In this document: in pieces, positions 25,948-36,043 of the stretch
How positions within the stretch are numbered: position 1 is the first letter of the stretch
How the letters are laid out: each line of letters starts with the position of its first letter
Origin: Paludibacter sp.
Lineage (GTDB): Bacteria > Bacteroidota > Bacteroidia > Bacteroidales > Paludibacteraceae
Length of the DNA: 64,000 nt
Direction of reading: 5' to 3'
Assembly (NCBI GenBank): GCA_031292575.1
Contig: JARLGX010000017.1
Location: 62,001 to 126,000, forward strand
The notes under the pieces: model-generated
What the model was told of the DNA's origin: nothing
The model's input: only the letters and a program-made list of their open reading frames with translations
The model's database searches: none
Translations under genes and position numbers: made by a program

Positions 25948-26754
25948 ATGAAACAAAAAATAGCAATAATTTTCGTGTTTGCAATGCTCATTTTTTCAGC
26001 ATGTAAAACCACTCGTACCTTAACTAAATCAACACCTGTAATAACTAACGCACTAAGTCAGGAAATTGAGCAGGTACAAAAAATGCAGCCTCATTTTAAT
26101 ACCGCCAATATAAATAAATTATCGATGGCATTTAATTTGAAAGAGCGCAAATTAAACGTGTCGGCAACTTGTAAAATAAAAAAAGACTCGGTAATTTATC
26201 TTTCGATTCAACCATTTTTAGGGATTGAAATGTTCAAAGCCGAGCTGACAGTTGACAGCATGCGCGTTTTTGATAAAATGAATCATAAGTTTTATGTGGT
26301 TGGCTACAATTATTTTAGCAAAATGTTTGGCGTAAATGTTGATTTTTATAGTTTACAATCCTTGCTAACTGCTCAGTTTTTCTGCGTAGGAAAAAGAGAA
26401 ATACAGATTGATAGCTGTAAACTAACTGCCTTAGATGCAGGTAAAAGCAAGATAGATTTCGAAAACAACAATATGTTGCAAAGCACCGAAATATCATCGC
26501 TCAAAACAATTGACAACGTAATTTTAAATGCAAAAAACAGCAATTATAAATTAGAAACCAAATATTCTGATTTTACAGTTATTGATGGAGTCAATTTCCC
26601 TCAAACCATATCTTTGCAAGCAAGCAATCAGAATTCTAATGCAACATGCGATTTCTCCATTTTGAGAGTGGAATTCAACAAAGATTTGAAATTCTATCCT
26701 ACCAATGCTGAACGATTTACACGTGGCGACTTAGACCAATTATTAAAAAAATAA
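25948..26754 (+). CDS. DUF4292 lipoprotein
   Basis: A 268-residue lipoprotein with lipobox IFSAC (Cys near residue 19). The DUF4292 region follows: NKLSMAFNLKERKLNVSATCKIKKD, YLSIQPFLGIEMFKAELTVDS and FPQTISLQAS. The beta-rich, amphipathic layout resembles LolB/LolA-like or outer-membrane carrier folds, which is inference. It starts 23 bp after the TPR gene and ends 49 bp before the chosen EnvC-like start, so the three are probably co-transcribed. Confidence 0.88.
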   Translation: MKQKIAIIFVFAMLIFSACKTTRTLTKSTPVITNALSQEIEQVQKMQPHFNTANINKLSMAFNLKERKLNVSATCKIKKDSVIYLSIQPFLGIEMFKAELTVDSMRVFDKMNHKFYVVGYNYFSKMFGVNVDFYSLQSLLTAQFFCVGKREIQIDSCKLTALDAGKSKIDFENNNMLQSTEISSLKTIDNVILNAKNSNYKLETKYSDFTVIDGVNFPQTISLQASNQNSNATCDFSILRVEFNKDLKFYPTNAERFTRGDLDQLLKK

Positions 26755-26803
26755 CTGATTAATGATACACCAAATTCTAAAAATCAAATTGAAGCCCGTT
26801 ATT

Positions 26804-28105
26804 ATGCCTAATCGATTGTTGATTATTTTAATATCAATTTTCTGTATTGTTCTCACTCTGCCGGCTCAAAATGTAAAAGAGTTGGAAAGACAACGCAAAC
26901 AGACACTTAAAACGCTCGAAACAACCAGCAAAATGCTGAATGAAACAAAAAAATCGCAGCGTAGTTCACTGAACAAGTTGACAATTATCAACAAAAATAT
27001 TACTGAACGAAAAGTATTAATTAAAAATATAAGTTCAGAAATTTCACAAATGGATGTCAAAATCGATCAATTGAATCAAGAAAAAAGCAAACTTGAGAAT
27101 CGATTAAAGTCTTTGAAATTAGATTATGCCAACTTAATTCAGGAAGAACACTACAACCGAAGCTTGTATGCGAAGGTCATGTTTGTCCTTTCGTCAAAAA
27201 GTTTTGATCAATCTTTGCGCCGACTTCGATATTTGCAAGAATACAGCGATTACCGAAAAGATCAGGTACATGAAATTGAAGATGTGAAAACTCAGATTCT
27301 ACGAAAAAATGATAGTATTCAGTCACACAAAACCACGAAAGTAAAGGTTGTAAAACAAAAAGAAACTGAAGCCAAAACCTTATCCAAAGACGAACAAAAA
27401 GAAAAAGGCTTGCTTACCGATCTGCAAAAGAAAGAAAAGAAATTAAGAGAAGCTCAAAAGATTCAACAAAAAAAAGCTGACGAATTAAACAATAAAATTG
27501 AACAAATAATTGCCCGGGAAATTCGCAAGGCTGAAGCCAAAAGAGAAGCTGCTGAGAAAAAACGAATTGCTGATGAAAACAGGTCTAAAAGTGTTACATC
27601 TACAGGTTCAAAAACCGCTTCAAAGAAAAATACTCCTTCAACATCAGCCTCATCAGTTTCAGTTCTTACAAAAGAAGAAACGTTAATTTCAGGAAACTTC
27701 GAACGAAATATCGGACGTTTACCATGGCCAACTTCCAATGGATTTATAAGCGGACATTATGGAATTCAACAACATCCGGTTTTAAAACATGTAACTATCA
27801 ATAATAAAGGAATTTACATTCAAACCCCAGTAGGAAGTACGGCACGCGCAGTTTTCGAAGGCGTTGTCACTCAGCGGTTCTCCATTCCCGGAAGCAATAA
27901 TGGTGTAATTATTCAACATGGGAATTACCGAACTGTTTATGCAAATCTTACACAAATATATGTTAAGGAAGGAGAGCATGTAAGTGCAAAACAAGCCATA
28001 GGCAAAATCTATACGGATGATGAAAATGATAATAAAACCGAATTATATTTTCAGATTTATAACGGTAGAAACGTACAAAATCCTGAAAGTTGGATTGCAA
28101 GATAA
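26804..28105 (+). CDS. EnvC-like murein hydrolase activator (coiled coil plus degenerate LytM/M23 domain)
   Basis: About 433 residues. The signal peptide ends near LPAQN. A long coiled coil at about 25-245 (VKELERQRKQTLKTLETTSK... and KKEKKLREAQKIQQKKADEL...) is followed by a low-complexity linker. The LytM (peptidase M23) domain lies at about 310-433. The zinc-binding residues are missing: the HxxxD position reads NKGIY, the YAHL His is Asn (VYANL) and the final HxH position reads ELYF. As in EnvC, this indicates an activator of amidases rather than a peptidase. I chose the ATG at 26804 because it gives a short n-region; an in-frame ATG at 26762 is the alternative. Confidence 0.88.
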   Translation: MPNRLLIILISIFCIVLTLPAQNVKELERQRKQTLKTLETTSKMLNETKKSQRSSLNKLTIINKNITERKVLIKNISSEISQMDVKIDQLNQEKSKLENRLKSLKLDYANLIQEEHYNRSLYAKVMFVLSSKSFDQSLRRLRYLQEYSDYRKDQVHEIEDVKTQILRKNDSIQSHKTTKVKVVKQKETEAKTLSKDEQKEKGLLTDLQKKEKKLREAQKIQQKKADELNNKIEQIIAREIRKAEAKREAAEKKRIADENRSKSVTSTGSKTASKKNTPSTSASSVSVLTKEETLISGNFERNIGRLPWPTSNGFISGHYGIQQHPVLKHVTINNKGIYIQTPVGSTARAVFEGVVTQRFSIPGSNNGVIIQHGNYRTVYANLTQIYVKEGEHVSAKQAIGKIYTDDENDNKTELYFQIYNGRNVQNPESWIAR

Positions 28106-28124
28106 ATTATGCATTATTTGAATT

Positions 28125-29978
28125 ATGGAAGAATTTGTAAATGAGTCGCTATTAGTCGACTATGGCGATAGTAACATTATTACACTTGAAGGTCTCGAAC
28201 ATGTTCGTCGTCGTCCGGGCATGTACATTGGTAAATTGGGAGATGGAACGCATGTTGACGACGGAATTTATGTGTTGCTCAAAGAAGTGCTCGATAACTG
28301 TATTGATGAATATCGTATGGGAGCCGGAAAAGCCATTGATGTACTTGTTCAGGATGGTCATGTGGAAGTGCGCGATTACGGTCGTGGAATTCCACTCGGC
28401 AAAATGATTGAAGCAGTCTCCATAATGAATACCGGTGGTAAATATGACTCCAAAGCATTTAAAAAATCTGTCGGGTTAAATGGTGTTGGAACAAAAGCGG
28501 TGAATGCTCTTTCGTCGAAATTTATTGTTCAAAGTTTCCGCGACGGTCAAAGTCGTAAAGCGGAATTTGAAAAAGGGAAGCTCATAAATGATTCAGAAAT
28601 TTTTGCTGATAATACCGATCGAGGAACGTTGATTTACTTTGTTCCAGACGATTCAATGTTTGAGAACTATGTTTACAAAGAAGAATACATCGAAACCATG
28701 TTACGCAATTATGCGTACCTCAATACAGGTCTGACCATTAATTTCAACGGAAAGAAAATTTTGTCGAAAAATGGGTTAACCGATTTGTTGAATGAAAACA
28801 TTACCGCGCAACCGCTTTATCCGATTATTCACCTGAAAGGCGAAGACATTGAAATCGCTTTTACACACAGCGATCAATATGGTGAAGAATATTACTCATT
28901 TGTAAACGGACAACATACCACACAAGGAGGAACACATCAAAGTGCTTTTCGTGAGGCAGTGGCTCGTACCATCAAGGAATTCTATTCCAAAAATATGGAA
29001 TTGGCCGATATTCGCAACGGAATAATTGCTGCTGTAGCCATCAGCGTGGAAGAACCAATTTTTGAATCGCAAACCAAAACTAAACTTGGTTCGCGCGACA
29101 TGGCCAAAGATGGGATTTCGGTAAATAAATTTATTTCCGATTTTTTAAAAAAGGAGTTGGACAATTACCTGCACCGCAACAGTGAAACAGCCGGAATTTT
29201 ACTTCAGAAAATTCAGGATTCTGAAAAAGAACGCAAAGCCATTGCAGGTGTAACCAAGCTGGCTCGTGAACGTGCAAAGAAAGTGAACCTGCACAACAAA
29301 AAACTCCGCGATTGCCGCATTCATTACAACGATTCGAAAGGAGATACTGATAATTCCTGTCTTTTTATTACCGAGGGTGATTCGGCCAGTGGGTCGATAA
29401 CTAAAAGTCGTGATGTAAATACACAAGCCGTGTTCAGTTTGCGTGGAAAGCCCCTCAACAGCTACGGATTGACAAAAAAAATTGTTTATGAAAACGAAGA
29501 ATTCAACTTGTTGCAAGCAGCCCTAAATATCGAAGATGGTATTGAAGGATTGCGCTACAACAAAGTGATTGTGTCGACCGATGCTGACGTGGACGGAATG
29601 CACATTCGCCTGCTCTTGATTACTTTTTTTCTGCAATTTTTCCCCGATTTAATTAAAAAAGGACACGTTTATATTTTGCAAACACCACTTTTCAGGGTGC
29701 GAAACAAGAAAGATACATTCTATTGTTATTCCGAAGAAGAACGGCTTGCTGCTATGGCTAAGGTAGGAACAAATCCCGAAATTACCCGATTTAAAGGATT
29801 AGGCGAAATCTCTCCTGACGAGTTCAAACATTTTATTGGCAAAGATATGCGTCTTGACCAGGTGAGTTTGAAAAAGGAAGATGCCGTGCAGGATTTATTG
29901 TCATTTTACATGGGGAAAAATACTTCCGAACGTCAGAATTTTATTATTGATAATCTGGTGGTGGAAGAAGATGTGTAA
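28125..29978 (+). CDS. parE: DNA topoisomerase IV subunit B (type IIA, GyrB/ParE family)
   Basis: The 617-residue ATPase subunit of a type IIA topoisomerase, which unlinks daughter chromosomes together with ParC. The GHKL ATPase motifs are [19 protein letters not shown] and [14 protein letters not shown]. The transducer domain follows. The TOPRIM residues appear as [11 protein letters not shown] and [15 protein letters not shown], and the C-terminal segment reads [18 protein letters not shown]. Length fits ParE rather than the longer GyrB. A partner parC gene is not next to it; tadA follows 16 bp later. Confidence 0.92.
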   Translation: MEEFVNESLLVDYGDSNIITLEGLEHVRRRPGMYIGKLGDGTHVDDGIYVLLKEVLDNCIDEYRMGAGKAIDVLVQDGHVEVRDYGRGIPLGKMIEAVSIMNTGGKYDSKAFKKSVGLNGVGTKAVNALSSKFIVQSFRDGQSRKAEFEKGKLINDSEIFADNTDRGTLIYFVPDDSMFENYVYKEEYIETMLRNYAYLNTGLTINFNGKKILSKNGLTDLLNENITAQPLYPIIHLKGEDIEIAFTHSDQYGEEYYSFVNGQHTTQGGTHQSAFREAVARTIKEFYSKNMELADIRNGIIAAVAISVEEPIFESQTKTKLGSRDMAKDGISVNKFISDFLKKELDNYLHRNSETAGILLQKIQDSEKERKAIAGVTKLARERAKKVNLHNKKLRDCRIHYNDSKGDTDNSCLFITEGDSASGSITKSRDVNTQAVFSLRGKPLNSYGLTKKIVYENEEFNLLQAALNIEDGIEGLRYNKVIVSTDADVDGMHIRLLLITFFLQFFPDLIKKGHVYILQTPLFRVRNKKDTFYCYSEEERLAAMAKVGTNPEITRFKGLGEISPDEFKHFIGKDMRLDQVSLKKEDAVQDLLSFYMGKNTSERQNFIIDNLVVEEDV

Positions 29979-29994
29979 TTCAATTCATAATTAA

Positions 29995-30468
29995 ATGTCC
30001 ATTTCCTATTACTCCGAAGACGATTCCAAAGACATCAATCCTGATGTTTACTTTATGAAGCAAGCACTTGCTGAAGCAAAGCGAGCGGGTGAGCGCGACG
30101 AAGTGCCTATTGGAGCGGTAATTGTATGTCAGGGACGAATTATTGCTCGTGGGCACAATCTTACCGAAACACTAATAGATGTTACTGCCCATGCCGAAAT
30201 GCAGGCAATAACTGCGGCTGCACAGTTTTTGGGTGGAAAATATCTTACTGATTGTTCGCTGTATGTTACTGTGGAGCCATGCGTAATGTGTGCCGGGGCA
30301 TTGGGTTGGTCGCAAATTACCCGAATTGTATATGGAACATCCGACGAAAAACGAGGTTTTATGCGTTTCGCGCCCAATGCACTTCATCCTAAAACTGAAA
30401 TTGTTTCGGGTGTTTTGGAAGAAGAATGCAGTAAATTGATTAAAGATTTTTTTAAAAAGAAAAGATAA
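29995..30468 (+). CDS. tadA: tRNA-specific adenosine deaminase (TadA-type nucleoside deaminase)
   Basis: A 157-residue zinc-dependent deaminase that converts A34 to inosine in tRNA-Arg(ACG). The active-site motifs are THAE-type TAHAEMQAI and PCVMCAGAL, with DEVPIGAVIV near the start. These belong to the TadA group rather than to cytidine or guanine deaminases, although the latter cannot be excluded. It lies 16 bp after the topoisomerase gene and ends before a strong bidirectional hairpin. Confidence 0.88.
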   Translation: MSISYYSEDDSKDINPDVYFMKQALAEAKRAGERDEVPIGAVIVCQGRIIARGHNLTETLIDVTAHAEMQAITAAAQFLGGKYLTDCSLYVTVEPCVMCAGALGWSQITRIVYGTSDEKRGFMRFAPNALHPKTEIVSGVLEEECSKLIKDFFKKKR

Positions 30469-30494
30469 ACAATAAGCCAGTTTTCCACTAAAAC

Positions 30495-30537
30495 AATGTG
30501 CCAATGAAAGGAATCATGAATCTTTCATTGGCACATT
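30495..30537. terminator. Bidirectional terminator hairpin after tadA
   Basis: AATGTGCCAATGAAAG (30495-30510) and CTTTCATTGGCACATT (30522-30537) form a perfect 16-bp stem with an 11-base loop, placed between convergent genes. Confidence 0.8.
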
Positions 30538-30565
30538 TGCATATTAAATCATTAGCAGATTGCCC

Positions 30566-31681
30566 TTAGTATTTCAAATTAATTACAACAATTTCCGACT
30601 GAGTACCAATTCTGTATTGTGGTCCCCAAATTCCAAGTCCGGACGAAATATAATAATTTGTTTTGCCTTTTTTTATGTAACCGTATCCTTTTTCGTACAT
30701 GCGCTTGACAAGTAAGTTTCCCGGGAAAAATTGTCCATTATGTGTATGCCCCGAAATTTGGAGGTCAATTCCATTTTGTTCGGCTTCTTCAAGCTTAAAT
30801 GGCTGATGATCCATAAGTATTCGTGGATAGTTAGCATCTAATCCATTCACTAATTCTTTGAGTGATTTACGGTTTGCATTGCTCCTGTCATCACGCCCAA
30901 TCACATAAAAACTACTATCAACAAGGCAAACGGAATCACGTAAGTCAATAATACCTGCATCTTTAAGATAATTTGCAGTGGCATTGGAAGTTTCGGCATA
31001 ATGTTCATGATTTCCGTTTATAGCATAAACCCCGAGTGGAGCTTTGATGGCGCGAAACTCTTCTGCCATATTTTGTTTAACTACCGGAATCATTGATCTA
31101 TCGGATACATCGCCAGCTAATAAAACTATGTCGGGATGTTGATCATTTATAAGCTTTACATAACTTTGAAGGCGTTTTTTATCTATCGAAATTCCCAAAT
31201 GTATATCGCTTGCCGCTACAATTTTGAGTTTTTTATGTTGCGTTGGATGGTCGGTTGTCAAGTTCAATGTAACAACCGAGGGGTGATTAAATTTATAATT
31301 CCCAATAATCATTGCAATTCCCGTAACTGCGAGTGTAATTATCATAGTCCAAAGTCTGAATGTGGCCATTCCTGCTGGGAGAAAATGAATGAAATAATTA
31401 GCTATGCGGACAATATCTACTATCAGAAAGGAGAGAAAAAGGTAAATAAATACCACAATGTAACTAAATCCAATGAAACTTACTGTTTTAGCAACTAGTT
31501 GGGGCATGGCATTCCCAAAAATCATACTGCCCATTAAAGCTAAAAACAGCAAAATTGTTGTTATTAAATAAGCCTGACGAACATTATAAACGGATGGTAA
31601 AGCTTGCCATCCGCGTAAAATAACATAACTATTCAGAGAAAAAAGTATAGCTAATGCAATAATAATAAACCCAATTTTCAT
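30566..31681 (-). CDS. Membrane-anchored calcineurin-like metallophosphoesterase
   Basis: A 371-residue protein with four N-terminal hydrophobic segments (about 3-21, 38-58, 67-88 and 105-128), followed by a phosphoesterase domain at about 150-371. The metal-ligand motifs are AASDIHLG, LAGDVSDR, NGNHEHY and ISGHTHNGQFFPG. The layout matches the YkuE/YaeI-like integral membrane phosphoesterases, some of which hydrolyse UDP-2,3-diacylglucosamine or related lipids. The true substrate here is not known. It is divergent from the patatin gene across 329 bp. Confidence 0.88.
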   Translation of the reverse strand: MKIGFIIIALAILFSLNSYVILRGWQALPSVYNVRQAYLITTILLFLALMGSMIFGNAMPQLVAKTVSFIGFSYIVVFIYLFLSFLIVDIVRIANYFIHFLPAGMATFRLWTMIITLAVTGIAMIIGNYKFNHPSVVTLNLTTDHPTQHKKLKIVAASDIHLGISIDKKRLQSYVKLINDQHPDIVLLAGDVSDRSMIPVVKQNMAEEFRAIKAPLGVYAINGNHEHYAETSNATANYLKDAGIIDLRDSVCLVDSSFYVIGRDDRSNANRKSLKELVNGLDANYPRILMDHQPFKLEEAEQNGIDLQISGHTHNGQFFPGNLLVKRMYEKGYGYIKKGKTNYYISSGLGIWGPQYRIGTQSEIVVINLKY

Positions 31682-31808
31682 ATAAAAGCTTCCTGTCTTT
31701 AATTGTTAATTAATTTCAAAATAAAATACAAATTTACCACAATCTGCCATAATATCTTGTTTTTACTTTGGTTGTTTCGTAATTTTTAATGTTATATCTT
31801 AACTAAGA

Positions 31809-31824
31809 ATTTAAACGTTTAAAT
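31809..31824. promoter_or_regulatory. 16-bp perfect palindrome in the phosphoesterase-patatin divergent gap
   Basis: ATTTAAACGTTTAAAT is its own reverse complement and has the central CG step seen in LacI-type operators, but no such regulator gene is nearby. The rest of the 31682-32010 gap is AT-rich, with isolated TAnnTTTG-like boxes (for example TATTTTTG at 31900) and no gene. Confidence 0.35.
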
Positions 31825-32010
31825 ATGATTATTGTTTGAAGTATGTATTTTTAATATTTAAATTTTGTTTCTTTTGTATGAAGTTTATAACTGACCCAAT
31901 ATTTTTGACATTTATGCGTTTTATTTTAATAATTCAATTTGATTTAGCGAGGTAATAAATAGCTTGAATTTTTTTTGTAATTTTACAGTGTTTAATCAAC
32001 CAATCTCCCA

Positions 32011-34308
32011 ATGAGAAGAATAGTCCTCATATTCATCGTTTTAATTTCTACTTTTCCGATTTTAAATGCTCAAAAGGTTGGACTTGTATTGAGTGGCGGA
32101 GGTGCCAAGGGAATTTCTCATATAGGAGTTATCAAAGCTTTGGAAGAAAATGGTATTCCAATTGATTATATTGCCGGTACTTCTATGGGAGCGATTGTTG
32201 GCGGGATGTACGCCATGGGTTATAGTCCTGATGAAATGATTGCGATAATTAAATCAAAGGATTTTAAGCTTTGGACCACAGGCGAAGTGGAATCGAACTA
32301 CAAATATTATTATCGCAATGCCGACCCAAAGCCTAGTTTTGTGGAAATTCCATTTAATGTGCACAATATTGATTCCATCAATTTAAAATCTGCCATTTTG
32401 CCAACAAATATAATATCACCACGGCAAATGAATTATGCTTTTGTACCGCTTACAGCTCAAGCCAATGCAGTTGCCGGAGGCGATTTCGATAAACTTTTTG
32501 TACCATTTCGTTGCGTGGCTTCGGATATCTACAATAAAGAAGCTGTTATTTTTCGTTACGGCGTATTGGGTGATGCCATTCGGGCTTCCATGTCATATCC
32601 ATTCATGTTTAAACCTGTTATGATAGACAATCGGCTTCTGTTTGATGGCGGAATTTATAATAATTTCCCCGTGGACGTGATGCGTTCCGATTTCAATCCT
32701 GATTTTATGATCGGAAGTGTGGTTGCTAACAATCCTCGTAAACCCGATGAACGAGACATAGTTATGCAAATTGAAAACATGATTATGACACGTACCGATT
32801 ATTCTATTCCCAAGAAGGAAGGCATGTTATTTAAATTTTCAGCTCCAAGTGTCAAACTTTTTGATTTCTCAAAAGTAGATGAATTGGTACAGATGGGATA
32901 TGATTCGGTGATGAAACACATGGATGAAATTAAAGCACGTGTTTCCCGTAGAATTCCGTTTGAAGAAACAATTAAAAGAAGGAAAGCTTTCAGGGACCGT
33001 TATCCTGAACTAAAATTTCAAAATGTTATAGTTGAGGGAGTTGATAGTCTTCAAAAGAAATATGTAGAGCAAGTGTTCCACTATCATAACAATGTTTTTA
33101 CATTGAAAGACTTTAAAGAGGCCTATTTTAAATTAATTTCGGACGATAAGATTCTGGAAGTTATTCCGCATGCGGTTTACAATTCTGCAACTGGTAATTT
33201 TGATTTACATTTGAAAGTGAAGACTCAAAACCATCTAAAAGTATCGCTCGGAGGAAATGTTTCATCATCAACTTCAAATCAGGCTTATTTCGGACTAACT
33301 TACCAAAACCTGACTGAATATGCCCAATCAGCCTATATTGATGCTCAGTTTGGAAAAGTGTATAATGGATTGGGGATAGGTACACGAATTGAAATACCCG
33401 CTCAAAAAACCTGGTATATGAAATTAGGTGTAATTCTCCATAGCTTTGATTATTTTGCTGGCGATCAGGTATTCTATAATGACACCAGAACTGCTGATTT
33501 TACTGAAAATGAGGTTTATACAAAACTAAGTGCAGGTTTCCCACTGTCAATGAAAGGTAGGATGGAATTTGGAATTGGTTACGGTTATTTGAAAGATAAT
33601 TATTACCTTAACAGGGCTTTAATCACTTCGAATACGAGGGAAGATGAGAGCGCGTTTTCGCTGGGTAGTTTATTTGGAAGGTTAGAAAGTTATACCCTAA
33701 ATGATGTGATGTATCCAACAAAAGGTTATAGTCATTCAACTTCGTTGCAAATGATTGGTGGCGAACAAACATATAGATCAGAAAATAACCCTGCTAAAAA
33801 TGTGAATGATATATTTGATCTATGGGTACAATGGCGGGCAAAATTAGATCAATATATTCAGTTTACTCCTAAATTTACATTGGGAACTTACGGTGAAATT
33901 GCACTTTCAAGCAGGAAACTTCTTGAAAATTACACTATTAGTGTTATTCAGGCTCCGGCATTTCAACCTACACCTTACACACGAACGGTTTTTAACGAAG
34001 CATTTTGTGCCAACCAGTTTGCAGCTATCGGTTTGAAACCAATTTATAAGCTTACCAAATCATTACATATACGGGGGGAAGCATATTGGTTTGTACCTTA
34101 TCAAACTATTTATCGGGCTGCAGATAATACGGCCTATTATACTAAACCATTTTATTCTTCACAGTTTATGGCAGAAACGTCGTTGGTATATAATTTTAAA
34201 ATTGCTTCGGCGGGCATGTTTTTAAATTACTTTAGTACTGCATCCAGTCAGTGGAATTTCGGAATCAATATTGGGTTCCTGCTATTTAATCCAAAATTCA
34301 CAGAATAA
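32011..34308 (+). CDS. Patatin-like phospholipase fused to a BamA/Omp85-type outer-membrane barrel
   Basis: A 765-residue exported protein. The signal peptide ends near LNAQK. The patatin domain at about 22-300 has the oxyanion loop SGGGAKGISHIG, the nucleophilic serine in AGTSMGAIVGG (near residue 61) and the catalytic aspartate in DGGIYNNFPVDVM. After a short POTRA-like region (KFQNVIVEGVDSLQKKYVEQ...), residues about 410-765 form alternating strands ending NPKFTE, as in Omp85 barrels. This is the PlpD-like (type Vd secretion) architecture. In Bacteroidota the patatin domain often stays attached, presumably acting on outer-membrane phospholipids. Confidence 0.9.
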   Translation: MRRIVLIFIVLISTFPILNAQKVGLVLSGGGAKGISHIGVIKALEENGIPIDYIAGTSMGAIVGGMYAMGYSPDEMIAIIKSKDFKLWTTGEVESNYKYYYRNADPKPSFVEIPFNVHNIDSINLKSAILPTNIISPRQMNYAFVPLTAQANAVAGGDFDKLFVPFRCVASDIYNKEAVIFRYGVLGDAIRASMSYPFMFKPVMIDNRLLFDGGIYNNFPVDVMRSDFNPDFMIGSVVANNPRKPDERDIVMQIENMIMTRTDYSIPKKEGMLFKFSAPSVKLFDFSKVDELVQMGYDSVMKHMDEIKARVSRRIPFEETIKRRKAFRDRYPELKFQNVIVEGVDSLQKKYVEQVFHYHNNVFTLKDFKEAYFKLISDDKILEVIPHAVYNSATGNFDLHLKVKTQNHLKVSLGGNVSSSTSNQAYFGLTYQNLTEYAQSAYIDAQFGKVYNGLGIGTRIEIPAQKTWYMKLGVILHSFDYFAGDQVFYNDTRTADFTENEVYTKLSAGFPLSMKGRMEFGIGYGYLKDNYYLNRALITSNTREDESAFSLGSLFGRLESYTLNDVMYPTKGYSHSTSLQMIGGEQTYRSENNPAKNVNDIFDLWVQWRAKLDQYIQFTPKFTLGTYGEIALSSRKLLENYTISVIQAPAFQPTPYTRTVFNEAFCANQFAAIGLKPIYKLTKSLHIRGEAYWFVPYQTIYRAADNTAYYTKPFYSSQFMAETSLVYNFKIASAGMFLNYFSTASSQWNFGINIGFLLFNPKFTE

Positions 34309-34311
34309 AAA

Positions 34312-34367
34312 TTCCCCGCAGAGCAATTTTTCGTATTTTTCCGAAATGGTTGCTTAATCTGCGGGAA
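34312..34367. repeat. Inverted-repeat element / terminator between convergent patatin and GH144 genes
   Basis: TTCCCCGCAGA (34312-34322) pairs with TCTGCGGGAA (34358-34367) with one bulged C, and GCAA/TTGC extends the stem inside. The 15 bases TAATCTGCGGGAAAC at 34355-34369 are identical to 2154-2168 in the other palindrome. Its position between convergent genes suggests transcription termination in both directions. Confidence 0.65.
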
Positions 34368-34374
34368 ACCCCTT

Positions 34375-36033
34375 CTAATAACTAAATCCTAACTTAGTCA
34401 ATCCAGCTTGTATGTAAGTATTTTGCATAAACAAGTTCCAAAGTAACCCCGTGCGGTAATTTTCAATCATGACCACGATAGGACCTTCGTCGATGGCTAA
34501 ATACGAATTTGCAAACCAACCCTGATTCAGGTTAAATGAATCGTTAAATCCGTAAGTTCCCCAAATTTTATCGCCTAATTTATAATAAAAGAAATGCAGT
34601 GCCTGCATACTTTGCGCCGGAGTATATGGAAAAGATGACAAGGCGGCGGTAGGTGCAATCACCCCAACATCGTTAGTAGGCGATGAAGCAGTGTAACTGT
34701 TTTGAATATCGCTGGCTGTTAATCCCCAGCAATTTGCACTATAACCATAATAACCTTTTGGATTTGCCACACAATAATCGTAATTAATCAGTGCATGGGC
34801 TGTGTTTTGTGTCCAGTAATTGGCGTACGAATCCGATAATTTTCGTGGGTCTAAACCCAAAAAGGAATAATGAGCAAAAAACATCGGACCGCCATAATCT
34901 GGACCCAATGGCAAAGAAACTCCATAAAAAGATTTGCCGTTTTTGATTCCTCCGTTCAGTGCCCAACCGTTGTCGTAAACGGCTTTGGTAATCGGGAAAG
35001 TAGGTGAAGAAGCCGCTAATACATAAACAATTAAAGCTTCGTCCCATCCAGAAATTTGCATATTAATTGCCCAACCATAATCGGGTGACCAATGCCAAAA
35101 AAGTTTTTGCTGCGAGTTCTGTTGAAACCAACTCCAGTCAACGTTTTCCCACAAGGTTTCAATGTTCGCGCACATGGCTTTCTCAGCTGTGTTTCCGGTT
35201 TTAAAATAAGATTGAACAGTGAGCAATCCTTCCATTAAAAAAGCTGTTTCCACCAAATCTGCTCCATCGTCTTGCGTTCCGAAAGGTATAACTTTACCGG
35301 TAGTTCCGTTCATCCAGTGTGGAAAAGCACCGTGAAACTTATCGGTATTAGGGAGACTCAGAAAGTTTACGATTTGATTCATCCGGTCAAGGCCTTGTTG
35401 GCGTGTTATAAAACCCCGTTCGATGGCAACAGGAATACCCATGATGCCAAAACCGGAACCTCCCATGGTTACTGTTTCTCCTGAATTAAGGCGCTCGCGT
35501 GCTAGACCTGATGTTGGATGTGCATAACTCCAAAAGTAATCGAATGTTCTTTTTTGTACAAGAGTTAATAAACTGTCATCAGAAATAGCCGGAAACTTGG
35601 CAGTTGTATCTAATTGAGTCATAAATTTGGAAGAAAAGCTATTATAAACAGTTCCTCCTAAATTGTTCCCTGAATCAAAATTGAAAGTATATTCAGTTAA
35701 TGATTTAGGGGAAACTGTTGTAGTTAAGAGTAAGGTTTTATTGTCAGTTCCAATGGAAGCTGTAAAATTTGCTCCAATATCCCCACTAAAAGTTACTTTC
35801 GAAGTTAAAAACTTTGATACATTTATAGAATCATCAAATACAATCTTTACTATTGGTTTTGTTGCTAAACTTATATTATAAAGCTCAGTGTTACTTACCC
35901 AATTATAATCATTGATTTGAACGCTTTGTATTCTTAAAGTACGAAGTACTGGATTTTTAGGAGTAGGTTCTTCTACTTTACATGATGTCCAAACCAATAA
36001 ACCTAAAAATAAAAAGATAATGATTTTTTTCAT
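34375..36033 (-). CDS. GH144 beta-1,2-glucanase-type lipoprotein (PUL 2, distal copy)
   Basis: A 552-residue lipoprotein with lipobox LVWTSC. Residues about 25-145 are an extra beta-sandwich domain (a Bacteroidota SGL-associated Ig-like region). Residues about 150-552 are the (alpha/alpha)6 catalytic domain formerly called putative glucoamylase: RTFDYFWSYAHPTSGLARER, GFGIMGIPVAIERGF, FPHWMNGTTGK, WSPDYGWAINMQISGWDEAL, IDEGPIVVMIENYRTGLLWNLF. As I recall, characterised GH144 enzymes include an endo-beta-1,2-glucanase (Chitinophaga) and an exo-type sophorose-releasing enzyme (Parabacteroides). Which mode this copy has is not clear. A strong hairpin ends 10 bp before its start codon. Confidence 0.9.
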   Translation of the reverse strand: MKKIIIFLFLGLLVWTSCKVEEPTPKNPVLRTLRIQSVQINDYNWVSNTELYNISLATKPIVKIVFDDSINVSKFLTSKVTFSGDIGANFTASIGTDNKTLLLTTTVSPKSLTEYTFNFDSGNNLGGTVYNSFSSKFMTQLDTTAKFPAISDDSLLTLVQKRTFDYFWSYAHPTSGLARERLNSGETVTMGGSGFGIMGIPVAIERGFITRQQGLDRMNQIVNFLSLPNTDKFHGAFPHWMNGTTGKVIPFGTQDDGADLVETAFLMEGLLTVQSYFKTGNTAEKAMCANIETLWENVDWSWFQQNSQQKLFWHWSPDYGWAINMQISGWDEALIVYVLAASSPTFPITKAVYDNGWALNGGIKNGKSFYGVSLPLGPDYGGPMFFAHYSFLGLDPRKLSDSYANYWTQNTAHALINYDYCVANPKGYYGYSANCWGLTASDIQNSYTASSPTNDVGVIAPTAALSSFPYTPAQSMQALHFFYYKLGDKIWGTYGFNDSFNLNQGWFANSYLAIDEGPIVVMIENYRTGLLWNLFMQNTYIQAGLTKLGFSY

Positions 36034-36043
36034 GATTTTGGTT

